Notes: a model not told the origin generated them from the letters alone. A DNA stretch of 7,807 nucleotides from 188UL27-1 sp038526275 (GCA_038526275.1 JBCBGY010000201.1:1-7807), one strand, 5' to 3'. Numbered from the stretch's first letter, positions 1 through 6,373 are shown. Numbers and translations are program-made.

Positions 1-653
1 GTGTAGCCGTGCAGGGTTTCGGGATGGACCACCGAAAGATGGTAGGCTTCCATAAAATTCTCAACGAGGCACTTCCAGTTGCACCGCCAAACCTCGCTTG
101 CGGTATGAACGATCCGATAGGTCTCAGGTTGATAGCGGCTGATCAGGTCATCAAGGCCTTGGTCAAATTCCGGAGGGATCTCCGAGAGCGACACGTATAT
201 GAACCCGAAGCGGGTTATGCAGGGGAACTGACCTAACTTACAGGTTTTCGGATCAAAACCCGCATTCTCCATGCGCGGGGCTTTCAGGAGCTGGCCGTCC
301 GTCCCGTAGGACCAAGCGTGATAGCGGCAGACAAACCGGCGCGCATTGCCCGAACCCTCGGCGACGGGCATCCCCCGATGACGGCAGACATTTGACAGCG
401 CTCGGATCACATCGCCATCGCGTACTACAATCAAAGGCTCGCCGAGCAGCGTGAGCGTCAGGTAGTCGTTCGGGCTTGGAAGCTCATCGACCCGCCCGAC
501 GCAATGCCAGCCGCGTCTCAGCACCGTCGCGCATTCATGCGCGAAAAAATCCGCGTCGGAATAGGCTTGGCCTGGCAATCCATAAGGCGCATCGTCAGGG
601 CGGGCGGCGCAGTCAGCTAAGGCTTGGCGAAGCGCACCAACCCTGTCAGTCAT
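1..653 (-). CDS. Rieske non-heme iron oxygenase, alpha subunit (second copy; 3' end outside window)
   Basis: Catalytic subunit of a Rieske oxygenase, which uses O2 and electrons to hydroxylate or oxidatively dealkylate an organic substrate in the cytoplasm. The 217 visible residues carry the Rieske [2Fe-2S] motif, CRH at C90/H92 and CRYH at C109/H112, 16 residues apart. The start of the catalytic domain follows, with the mononuclear-iron motif ENFMEAYH and ligands H205 and H210. The third iron ligand, expected near residue 330, lies beyond base 1. Glu202 takes the place of the usual bridging Asp, as in carnitine/betaine-type Rieske monooxygenases. The ATG at 653-651 overlaps the DUF1028 stop by 8 bases (ATGACTGA); no strong Shine-Dalgarno is visible, so translational coupling is likely. 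It is clearly paralogous to the Rieske gene at 1736-2860. The family is certain; the substrate is unknown. Confidence 0.93.
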   Translation of the reverse strand, partial: MTDRVGALRQALADCAARPDDAPYGLPGQAYSDADFFAHECATVLRRGWHCVGRVDELPSPNDYLTLTLLGEPLIVVRDGDVIRALSNVCRHRGMPVAEGSGNARRFVCRYHAWSYGTDGQLLKAPRMENAGFDPKTCKLGQFPCITRFGFIYVSLSEIPPEFDQGLDDLISRYQPETYRIVHTASEVWRCNWKCLVENFMEAYHLSVVHPETLHGY

Positions 654-1320
654 CCCCCGGCACCCCGTATGACGGTGCCTCCTCAGGATTAAGCGCGCGG
701 GTCACATAGTCGGAGAGTTGCGGCTTGTAGACCTGCCAAGCCCGTTCAACGGCCTCAATCGGGCAATCCTCTGACCAATCGCACCGCAGGTCGGCCACCG
801 GCCACGGCACTTTGTCGCAAAGCTGCAGACCAGCGGAATGGACAGGCCCCGCCTCACCACCAGCCGCAAGGCCCGCGCGCAACGCGGCGATCAGACGGTC
901 GCCCAAATGGCCCGTGCTCTGTTCGAAGGCCTCAACTATGGCGGGTGGCACGCCTTCATGCGCCAGCAGGTTTCCTGCCGAAACAACGTCCCGCCCCTGG
1001 GCCTGGCTCCATATGCCAAGGCCGTTGCTGCCAGAGTGGACCGCCGTATGCCCCTGCTTGTCGATGGCCATGACCTGACGATAGGCCATGTGGGTGCCCT
1101 GATCCTTGACGCCGGCGACAGCCTCCGTCGCCGACATACCCCCCTGCATCAGGTCGAGCGCAAAGGGCCCAAGCCTGGGATCCGTGACATTCTGGCTTGT
1201 GGCAGCGCCGACCCCGGCGCGCGTGTAAGCACATCGCGCGGCCACGGCAGGCGAGGATGACGAAATCGCAACGCCAAACATGCCGGTCTCAGCACAACGG
1301 GCAACCAGCGAAAATGTCAT
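646..1320 (-). CDS. DUF1028 domain-containing protein
   Basis: A 224-residue protein that matches the DUF1028 family along its whole length. The N-terminus is MTFSLVARCAETGMFGVAIS, the family's typical opening (beta-strand, then ETG-FGVA). It is followed by the AGVGAATSQN segment, the VVSAGNLLA motif near residues 112-120, and DRLIAALRAGLAAGGE at about 141-156. The family is thought to adopt an Ntn-hydrolase-like fold, and some members are suspected amidohydrolases, but no activity is assigned. I chose the ATG at 1320 rather than an upstream start 13 codons earlier because it gives the canonical N-terminus and an ATGA overlap with the end of the RidA gene. The 3' end overlaps the second Rieske gene by 8 bases. 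Position between RidA and Rieske genes suggests a hydrolytic or intermediate-handling role in the same pathway (inference). Confidence 0.92.
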   Translation of the reverse strand: MTFSLVARCAETGMFGVAISSSSPAVAARCAYTRAGVGAATSQNVTDPRLGPFALDLMQGGMSATEAVAGVKDQGTHMAYRQVMAIDKQGHTAVHSGSNGLGIWSQAQGRDVVSAGNLLAHEGVPPAIVEAFEQSTGHLGDRLIAALRAGLAAGGEAGPVHSAGLQLCDKVPWPVADLRCDWSEDCPIEAVERAWQVYKPQLSDYVTRALNPEEAPSYGVPGDD

Positions 1321-1739
1321 TCGGGGATGACCGCTGTGCCGTCGATTTCGACCAGCCATTCCGGCCGGGCCAATGCCTGAACCACCAAACCGGTCGATAC
1401 CGGATGCACACCTTTGATATACTCACCAATGGTTCGGTAGATCGCCTCGCGGTGGCGCACATCGGTAATGTAAACGACAATCTTCACCAAATGGGCCATC
1501 TCGCCCCCAGCCTCAGACAAAAGCTGCTGGATGTTCTGCATCACCTTGTGGGTCTGCTCCACCGGATCATGACTATCGATGTTCTTGGCATCATCCAGAT
1601 CCTGCGGGCATTGGCCACGCAGCCAGACAACGCGCCCGCCTCGGGTGACGACAGCATGGCAAAGATCGTTGTCCAGGTTCTGTTCAGGATAGGTGTCTTT
1701 GGTGTTGAATTTTCGGATACGTTCGTGCGCCAAGATCAA
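1317..1739 (-). CDS. RidA family protein (YjgF/YER057c/UK114)
   Basis: Small cytoplasmic protein of the RidA family, usually a homotrimer; canonical members hydrolyse reactive enamine/imine intermediates to ketones and ammonia. Family features over 140 residues: a GGRVVWLRGQ strand near 34-43, QTHKVMQNIQQLLSEAGG at 62-79, HLVKIVVYITDVRHR at 83-97 and the C-terminal LVEIDGTAV, whose Glu131 matches the conserved VEIEA glutamate. The catalytic arginine of imine deaminases (in YPTRS of E. coli TdcF) is replaced by Ser115/Thr116 in HPVSTGLVV, so deaminase activity is doubtful. The start is the TTG at 1739: it overlaps the upstream Rieske stop as TTGA and has AGGG six bases upstream. A second TTG two codons in is also possible. 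The protein is slightly longer than the usual 125-130 residues. The 3' end overlaps the DUF1028 start by ATGA. Confidence 0.93.
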   Translation of the reverse strand: MILAHERIRKFNTKDTYPEQNLDNDLCHAVVTRGGRVVWLRGQCPQDLDDAKNIDSHDPVEQTHKVMQNIQQLLSEAGGEMAHLVKIVVYITDVRHREAIYRTIGEYIKGVHPVSTGLVVQALARPEWLVEIDGTAVIPE

Positions 1740-2860
1740 GACGTGCCCTGAACACGGTTGTAGATATACTGGGCGAAATCGTAATTTGGCCGTTCCAAAT
1801 GCGACAGATGCCCTGGCGGCGTGGAGCCTGCGGCGAGCCCGCGATAAACCTTTTCGGTGCAGCCCTTGTCCTCGGCGTTCACATCATCCAGCAGTGTTTT
1901 CATCTGGGCGAAATGCGTGGGCGCGTCTTCATCTGTCGCGAAGTCATTTGACATGCCACCGCCATAACCGATGCGAACGTGATCCACGCCCTCGGGATGC
2001 AGACTGAGATACCAGAAATAGCCTGGCGTCAGCGTGATCATCAGACTGGGATAGACGGCGATCAGGTAAGTCATGCGACGCCTTTCGCCCTCCATCCGGG
2101 TATTTGTCGGATGGGCCAACGCGATCTTCAGGCTCTCATCCTTCAGGATCGTATGGTAATTGAAGGCCGCCTCTCCCGGCGGGCAGACCATTTCATCCAA
2201 ACGGGACAAGCCACCAACCGTGCCTGCATGGCAAACCGGCAGATGGTAGCTTTCCATGAAGTTCTCCGCCAGGACCTTCCAATTGGTGTTCCACACATGG
2301 GTTTCGGAAAAGGTCTGCGTGTAGTTGGCCATGTCGTAGTCTGCGATCATGTCCGACAGGGTGGACAGTTGATCAGCGACGTCCGGTGCCGTTGGGTTCA
2401 GTGTCACAAAGATCCAACCAAGCCACTCGCTGCAACGTATCGATTGCAGCTTGTAGTCCGACTTGCAGAAGCCGCTATTTTGCCCCATCGCCGGTGCCCC
2501 GCGGAGCGACCCGTCAAGGTTATAGGTCCAGGCATGGTAGGGGCAGACGATGTTGCGGGTATTGCCACGGCCTTCCAGAAGCGTCGACATGCGATGCAGG
2601 CAGACATTGGACATGGCCTTCAACGCGTTCTGCTCGTCCCTAAGCACGATGATCGGCTGCCCCGCCAGGTCGAGCGTGATGAAATCGCCCGGTGCGGACA
2701 AGGCTGATGCGCGCCCAACGCAAAACCAGTCTTTCGAGAAGATCTGGCTCAATTCAAGCTCAAGAAAATCCTCGCTCGTATAGACCGATGCGGGCATGGC
2801 CCGTGCGCGTTCAAATGGTACCGTGACCGAGTCCCGTAGCTCGTCTACTGCGTCTTTCAT
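1736..2860 (-). CDS. Rieske non-heme iron oxygenase, alpha subunit (complete)
   Basis: Full-length 374-residue catalytic subunit. The Rieske domain, about residues 40-150, has C87-L-H89 and C106-P-Y-H109, 16 residues between H89 and C106. The catalytic domain has NWKVLAENFMESYH with iron ligands H206 and H211, and a probable third ligand Asp331 in AEDKGCTEKVYRGL. Glu203 sits where naphthalene-dioxygenase-type enzymes have the bridging Asp. This ExYH pattern and the lack of a beta-subunit gene resemble alpha-only oxygenases such as carnitine, choline and glycine-betaine monooxygenases, though aromatic substrates are equally open. ATG at 2860 is preceded by a purine-rich GGGAAGG. The stop at 1736 overlaps the RidA start. 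A 95-base gap separates it from dctM. It needs an electron donor, and no FAD/ferredoxin reductase is visible here. Confidence 0.96.
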   Translation of the reverse strand: MKDAVDELRDSVTVPFERARAMPASVYTSEDFLELELSQIFSKDWFCVGRASALSAPGDFITLDLAGQPIIVLRDEQNALKAMSNVCLHRMSTLLEGRGNTRNIVCPYHAWTYNLDGSLRGAPAMGQNSGFCKSDYKLQSIRCSEWLGWIFVTLNPTAPDVADQLSTLSDMIADYDMANYTQTFSETHVWNTNWKVLAENFMESYHLPVCHAGTVGGLSRLDEMVCPPGEAAFNYHTILKDESLKIALAHPTNTRMEGERRRMTYLIAVYPSLMITLTPGYFWYLSLHPEGVDHVRIGYGGGMSNDFATDEDAPTHFAQMKTLLDDVNAEDKGCTEKVYRGLAAGSTPPGHLSHLERPNYDFAQYIYNRVQGTS

Positions 2861-2863
2861 GGC

Positions 2864-2871
2864 CCTTCCCT
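2864..2871 (-). promoter_or_regulatory. Ribosome binding site of the first Rieske gene
   Basis: On the minus strand the bases before the ATG at 2860 read AGGGAAGG, ending three bases from the start. It is a plausible purine-rich Shine-Dalgarno. Together with the 95-base gap it suggests independent ribosome loading at the head of the Rieske-RidA-DUF1028-Rieske block. Confidence 0.55.
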
Positions 2872-2926
2872 AACCTGACCCGCAGCAATCCTTTCAGCAT
2901 CAGGGCAAGCTGGCAAGAATATCCGG

Positions 2927-2941
2927 CAGCCAAGATGGCTG
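2927..2941 (-). other. Small inverted repeat between dctM and the Rieske gene
   Basis: Perfect 6-base arms CAGCCA and TGGCTG around a 3-base centre, just downstream of the dctM stop codon on the minus strand. The following bases (CCGGATATTCTTG) lack a real U-tract, so it is not a convincing intrinsic terminator. It could be an RNA-processing or stability hairpin between the transporter and oxygenase parts of the transcript, or chance. The rest of the 95-base gap shows no clear promoter to my eye. Confidence 0.3.
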
Positions 2942-2955
2942 TTTCGTCAGATCGC

Positions 2956-4269
2956 CTACATTTGGTTCGGGAGGAACAAGACCAACGCAGGTATGAACAA
3001 AAGCAGGATCAGGCGCAGGATATCCACCATCCAGAACGGCGTCACTCCGCGAAAGATCGTACCGGTTGAAACATCGCCCACCACGCCTTTGAGAACAAAG
3101 ACGTTCAGACCGACTGGCGGGGTGATCAGGCTGATCTCGACAACGACCACGACAACAATACCGAACCAGATCGGATCGAAGCCAAGGCCTGTGACGATAG
3201 GAAAGAAGATCGGAACCGTCAGCAGCATCATCGACAGGCCCTCGAAGACACAGCCGAGGGCGAGATAGATTAACAGGATCCACGCCATTACCATCCACGG
3301 CTGAAGGTCGAACGCCGTGACCAGGTCTGACAGAGCCTGCGGAAGTCCCGCGACATTTACGAAGTTCGAGAAAATCCACGCGCCGATCAGCACCACAAAA
3401 AGCGAGGCGGCGGTCATGGCGGATTCAATCAAGACCTCCCACGTGTCCTTGAGCGACAGTCTGCGCCGCGCAATTGCGATCAGAAAGGCGCCCATGGCCC
3501 CCATGCCCGCAGCTTCGGTGGGGGAAAAGGCCAGGTTCAACGGTGGCACGTCGAAGATCCCATAAAGTCCACCGATCACCAGAAAGAACAGCAACAGGAC
3601 AGCCCAAACGTCCCGCAATGCGGCAAGCCGGGCAGAACGGTCCATGCGTGTGCCCGCTGGCCCCGCCTCCGGGTCGCGCCATACCGTATAGCGCACCGCG
3701 CCGAGATAAAGCAGGATGCCCAAGAGCCCCGGAATGATACCTGCCACAAACAGCCGCCCAATCGACGTTTCGGTCAGGATCCCATAGATCACAAGGATCA
3801 CGGAAGGCGGGATCAGAATGCCCAACGTTCCACCAGCCGCGATCGAGGCCGTGGCCAAGCGGTCGGCATAGCCGTAGCGGCGCATCTCTGGCATGGCGAC
3901 TTTGGACATGGTCGCGGCCGTTGCGAGCGACGAGCCCGAGATTGCCGCAAATCCACCGCAGGCCACGATTGTTGCCATCGCCAGACCACCCCGCAGATGG
4001 CCCAGAAAGGCGTTGGAGGCAGCGTAAAGTTCCCGGCTGATCCCGGCCTTGTTCACAAACAGGCCCATCAGGATAAAGAGCGGCACGACAGACAGGCCAT
4101 AGTTCTGGCTTGTATCGATGATGAGCCGGGCGACCATTGAAATGGCAGCGCGGAAGTTTGTCTCCCACATGAAACCCAACATGCCGACAAGACCCATCGC
4201 GAAAGCGATCGGCATGCGTGCAAGCACCAGTATCAGAACGGCGGCAAAACCGATAAGGCCTTCAGTCAC
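2956..4269 (-). CDS. dctM: TRAP transporter large permease subunit (DctM family)
   Basis: Inner-membrane large subunit of a tripartite ATP-independent periplasmic transporter; it forms the ion-coupled translocation path that moves substrate delivered by DctP. The 437 residues match the family's usual size and are mostly hydrophobic, with about a dozen predicted segments starting at GLIGFAAVLILVLARMPIAF. Signature stretches include GGFAAISGSSLATAATMSKV, the PEMRRYGYADRLATASIAAGG segment, GTLGILIPPSVILVIYGIL and the closing ITPPVGLNVFVLKGV. The start is GTG at 4269, supported by GGAG seven bases upstream and an 8-base overlap (GTGACTGA) with the dctQ stop. That overlap implies coupled translation with its membrane partner. 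Ends with TAG at 2956. Confidence 0.96.
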   Translation of the reverse strand: MTEGLIGFAAVLILVLARMPIAFAMGLVGMLGFMWETNFRAAISMVARLIIDTSQNYGLSVVPLFILMGLFVNKAGISRELYAASNAFLGHLRGGLAMATIVACGGFAAISGSSLATAATMSKVAMPEMRRYGYADRLATASIAAGGTLGILIPPSVILVIYGILTETSIGRLFVAGIIPGLLGILLYLGAVRYTVWRDPEAGPAGTRMDRSARLAALRDVWAVLLLFFLVIGGLYGIFDVPPLNLAFSPTEAAGMGAMGAFLIAIARRRLSLKDTWEVLIESAMTAASLFVVLIGAWIFSNFVNVAGLPQALSDLVTAFDLQPWMVMAWILLIYLALGCVFEGLSMMLLTVPIFFPIVTGLGFDPIWFGIVVVVVVEISLITPPVGLNVFVLKGVVGDVSTGTIFRGVTPFWMVDILRLILLLFIPALVLFLPNQM

Positions 4270-4756
4270 GCACGGTCTCCAACAATTTCGGCGCGGCGAT
4301 ACCCGCGATCCCGCGCAAGATCAGAACCAACGCCGTCAGGCCTGTCATGATCGCGATGAACCAGCCCAAAAGGTGGATGGGTGTGCCCAGATATTCCATC
4401 ACATCCCCATAGGACCGGCTGCGTTCGGCCAGCACCCAGATGCGCTGCGCAGGCCAGAGCAGCATGGCCCCGCAGGCCAGGTCGATCAGCACATCGCGCC
4501 AGCGGGACAGGTTGAACCGCTTGAAGAGCCCGTCCGCCAGATCCACGGCGATATGGCCGTTCCGTGCAGACAATACCGGCAGGACAGAAAACACCATCAC
4601 CGCCATCAAGACACGGGTCAGATCGGCGGCGACCTCGATCGGGGCGTTCCAGATGGACCGCAGCATCACATCCGCAAATGTCAAAGCCATCAGCACGAAC
4701 AACGCGGCGGCAGCCACGACATTTGGGATTTGGTTCAGATAAACGAGTACTCGCAT
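4262..4756 (-). CDS. dctQ: TRAP transporter small permease subunit (DctQ family)
   Basis: Inner-membrane small subunit that pairs with DctM. The 164 residues show the family's four hydrophobic segments: about 12-34, 47-63, 88-109 and 127-149. FADVMLRSIWNAPIEVAADLTR joins the first two, and the characteristic NGHIAVDLADGLFKRF loop follows the second. The ATG at 4756 is the first possible start, because an in-frame TGA lies three codons upstream. No good Shine-Dalgarno lies at normal spacing: the nearest GGTGG is 14 bases away and sits inside the intergenic hairpin. Translation initiation is therefore probably weaker than for dctP. It overlaps dctM by 8 bases. Length and topology are typical. 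Confidence 0.94.
   Translation of the reverse strand: MRVLVYLNQIPNVVAAAALFVLMALTFADVMLRSIWNAPIEVAADLTRVLMAVMVFSVLPVLSARNGHIAVDLADGLFKRFNLSRWRDVLIDLACGAMLLWPAQRIWVLAERSRSYGDVMEYLGTPIHLLGWFIAIMTGLTALVLILRGIAGIAAPKLLETVRD
4277..4280 (-). promoter_or_regulatory. Ribosome binding site deciding the GTG start of dctM
   Basis: GGAG on the minus strand, seven bases before the GTG at 4269 and inside the end of dctQ. It supports the non-ATG start and the 8-base overlap. Confidence 0.65.
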
Positions 4757-4767
4757 AGAAAATCAGG

Positions 4768-4787
4768 GGGCCACCATATGGCGGCCC
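4768..4787 (-). other. Stem-loop between dctP and dctQ
   Basis: Nearly perfect 20-base inverted repeat in the 39-base gap. On the minus-strand transcript the arms GGGCCGCC and GGTGGCCC pair over eight positions with one G-U, around an ATAT centre that can pair further. It begins 8 bases after the dctP TAA, and only the short run ATTTTCT lies between it and the dctQ ATG. A GC-rich hairpin right behind a binding-protein gene fits 3'-end protection of the dctP message or partial termination, both of which would make DctP more abundant than the permeases. The same stem takes up the only GGTGG near the dctQ start. The structure is seen directly; the role is inferred. Confidence 0.75.
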
Positions 4788-4795
4788 GACTTCCT

Positions 4796-5815
4796 TTACT
4801 CAGCCATCACACCGGCCATCTCATCGACCACCATTTGATAGGCGGCCTCTGCATCGATGCCGGCTTTGGCAAGTTCCGCCATAACGCTATCGCGGATACG
4901 GGTTGCGACCTCGGCGAAGGCCGCCTGGTCGGCTTCGCTCGCCACGGTGTGGGAGGTTCCGTCGCCCATTGCCTCAAAGGCCAGCTTGTCTGAAAGATCC
5001 CACGCGGCTCCGGCCATACGGCTTGCCGGTTCGCCAAACACCTTCTCATTCAGGGCGGCTTGTGCTTCTTCGGGCAGGGCAGCAATAGCCTCCTCGCTCA
5101 TGATCAAAGCGAAGGAACCCCGATAGAACCCGCCCGGCATTTCGTAGAGGTGGGGCGCGACTTCATCGAGGCGAAAGCCAATCCGTTCGCCCACATTCAT
5201 TGCGACAGCATCCGCCGCACCGCTATCGAGCGTTTCGTAAACCTGAGGCGCAGGCACATTGACACCGATCAACCCAAGCTCTGCACCAACATTGCCAGCG
5301 ACGCCGCCGCCAATCCGGGTTTTCATACCGTCAAGCGCATCAAGCGAGCCGACCTCTTCCGCCACATGCAGTTGGCCCGGCCCATGTGTATGCAGGGCAA
5401 TGACCCTGACACCGCGATGCTCATCCAGCGCAGACAGGTGCTTTTCGTGAACACGCCAGTACGCCACGGACGCCGCCTCGGAACTTCCCTCATAACCGGG
5501 CAGCTCGATCAGTTGGGTGGCGACGTAGCGACCGGGCTGATAACCATGGAATATCACAGCAATGTCGGCGGCACCGTCCAGAACCAGGTCTGTTTGCGCA
5601 GGCGGCGGTGCGAGACCCGAGATCAATTCGCCTGACACAGCACCGCCGGTGGCCTCTTCCATCATCTCAATCAGACCGCCGAAAATCTCGGTATTGATCC
5701 CGTGATTGGGCGGCAACCAGGTTGAGATCCGCATTGTATGGTCCTGGGCCGCAACCGGCAGGGCCAGACCTACCACAACGGTTGCCGCAAATGCGATTGA
5801 AGTGAATTTCGTCAT
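4796..5815 (-). CDS. dctP: TRAP transporter periplasmic substrate-binding protein (DctP family)
   Basis: Periplasmic receptor that captures the substrate and delivers it to DctQ/DctM. 339 residues from the chosen ATG at 5815. Residues 1 to about 23 form a signal peptide (MTKF, hydrophobic core, LALPVAA), with probable cleavage after VAA before QDHT. Family features are GYQPGRYVATQLIELPG near 91-107, the GMKTRIGG segment whose Arg167 matches the arginine that salt-bridges the ligand carboxylate in characterised DctP-type proteins, and VYETLDSGAADAV. An upstream in-frame ATG nine codons earlier was rejected: it spoils the signal peptide, while AGGGAG lies seven bases before 5815. The retained arginine argues for a carboxylate-containing ligand, but its identity is unknown. 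It is 60 bases downstream of the flavin reductase gene. Confidence 0.95.
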   Translation of the reverse strand: MTKFTSIAFAATVVVGLALPVAAQDHTMRISTWLPPNHGINTEIFGGLIEMMEEATGGAVSGELISGLAPPPAQTDLVLDGAADIAVIFHGYQPGRYVATQLIELPGYEGSSEAASVAYWRVHEKHLSALDEHRGVRVIALHTHGPGQLHVAEEVGSLDALDGMKTRIGGGVAGNVGAELGLIGVNVPAPQVYETLDSGAADAVAMNVGERIGFRLDEVAPHLYEMPGGFYRGSFALIMSEEAIAALPEEAQAALNEKVFGEPASRMAGAAWDLSDKLAFEAMGDGTSHTVASEADQAAFAEVATRIRDSVMAELAKAGIDAEAAYQMVVDEMAGVMAE

Positions 5816-5822
5816 TGATCTT

Positions 5823-5828
5823 CTCCCT
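5823..5828 (-). promoter_or_regulatory. Ribosome binding site deciding the dctP start
   Basis: AGGGAG on the minus strand, seven bases before the ATG at 5815. It is the clearest Shine-Dalgarno in the window. It lies between the two candidate ATGs and selects the downstream one, which gives a normal signal peptide. Confidence 0.75.
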
Positions 5829-5875
5829 ACTTGGTACTTCATGCATGGTTCCCGCCTTCTTCGGGCAGGTTGAGT

Positions 5876-6373
5876 TCAACGCACCTCCAGTGCTTCGGTG
5901 CGACTGTAATGTCGGTCATGGTAGACCAGTGGACTGTTCAAACTGCTCGTTTCCACCGACCGTATCCCGCCGACGAACAGGTGATGGGTGCTTATCCTGT
6001 GATGCTGGTTCAGCCTGCAGTCGAAAGCCGCCAAAGCTCCGACCAAGACCGGCGCTCCGGTCACACGTTCGGTCCATTCGGCGCAGGCGAACTTGTCACA
6101 GCCTTTGGCGTTTGAGCGACCGGCAAAACTATCCGATATGTGCGCTTGGCTTTCGCCCAGAAGGTTCGCGCAGAAAACGCCGTTTTCAAGGATCGCACTA
6201 CAGGTGGGCGAAAGATGATGGATGCAAACCAGCAGGGTCGGGCTGGGTGCGTCTACCGAAACGGAGCACATAGCCGTGACAGTCACGCCACGCCGACCGC
6301 CCGGACCATCTGTGGTCACGACGGTCACGGATTGGGCGGCTTTGGCCATCGCGTTGAGGAACTCTTGCTTCAT
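5876..6373 (-). CDS. Flavin reductase family protein (HpaC-like, FMN-binding split barrel)
   Basis: A 165-residue flavin reductase-like protein; family members use NAD(P)H to reduce FMN or FAD, usually feeding a separate flavin-dependent monooxygenase. Family features: the opening MAKAAQSVTVVTTDG, GRRGVTVTAMCSVSVDAPSPTLL at 27-48, the FCANLLGESQAHISDSFAGR segment at 67-86, GAPVLVGALAAFDCRL at 106-121 and the HHLFVGGI strand at 130-137 with the conserved histidine, ending in PLVYHDRHY. The length is normal. The ATG at 6373 overlaps the acyl-CoA synthetase stop as ATGA, and no strong ribosome site is visible, so coupling is likely. No partner flavin monooxygenase is in the window, so the recipient of the reduced flavin is unknown: a gene outside, or a role tied to the Rieske oxygenases. 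Confidence 0.92.
   Translation of the reverse strand: MKQEFLNAMAKAAQSVTVVTTDGPGGRRGVTVTAMCSVSVDAPSPTLLVCIHHLSPTCSAILENGVFCANLLGESQAHISDSFAGRSNAKGCDKFACAEWTERVTGAPVLVGALAAFDCRLNQHHRISTHHLFVGGIRSVETSSLNSPLVYHDRHYSRTEALEVR

Noticed and set aside
1..653. The second Rieske gene as a truncated pseudogene
   Set aside because: The frame stays open to the window edge and all motifs up to that point are intact, so it is cut by the window, not broken.
1321..1359. Upstream extension of the DUF1028 protein by 13 residues
   Set aside because: The added residues do not match the family's N-terminus, and the internal ATG at 1320 gives both the canonical start and an ATGA overlap.
1979..2707. Long plus-strand open frame of 242 codons opposite the first Rieske gene
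   Set aside because: Its translation is Arg/His-rich with no recognisable motif, and it lies wholly antisense to a full-length Rieske protein with intact metal ligands. It is a GC-rich shadow frame.
3425..4168. Same-strand open frame of 247 codons inside dctM in another frame
   Set aside because: Trp/Gly/Arg-rich shadow translation; dctM itself covers the region with clear TRAP motifs and membrane segments.
4768..4787. Reading the dctP-dctQ hairpin as a full transcription terminator
   Set aside because: The stem is strong, but only a short ATTTTCT follows, and dctQ and dctM depend on read-through. Partial termination or message protection is more likely.
4118..4993. Plus-strand open frame of 291 codons opposite dctM, dctQ and dctP
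   Set aside because: It crosses three real minus-strand genes and their gap, is low-complexity His/Gln-rich and has no family resemblance.
5816..5842. Upstream ATG for dctP adding nine residues
   Set aside because: It would put charged residues before a normal signal peptide, and the AGGGAG ribosome site lies inside this extension.
5840..5847. Palindrome CATGCATG in the gap before dctP as an operator
   Set aside because: Eight bases is too short to support a regulator site, and no second copy or nearby promoter is visible.
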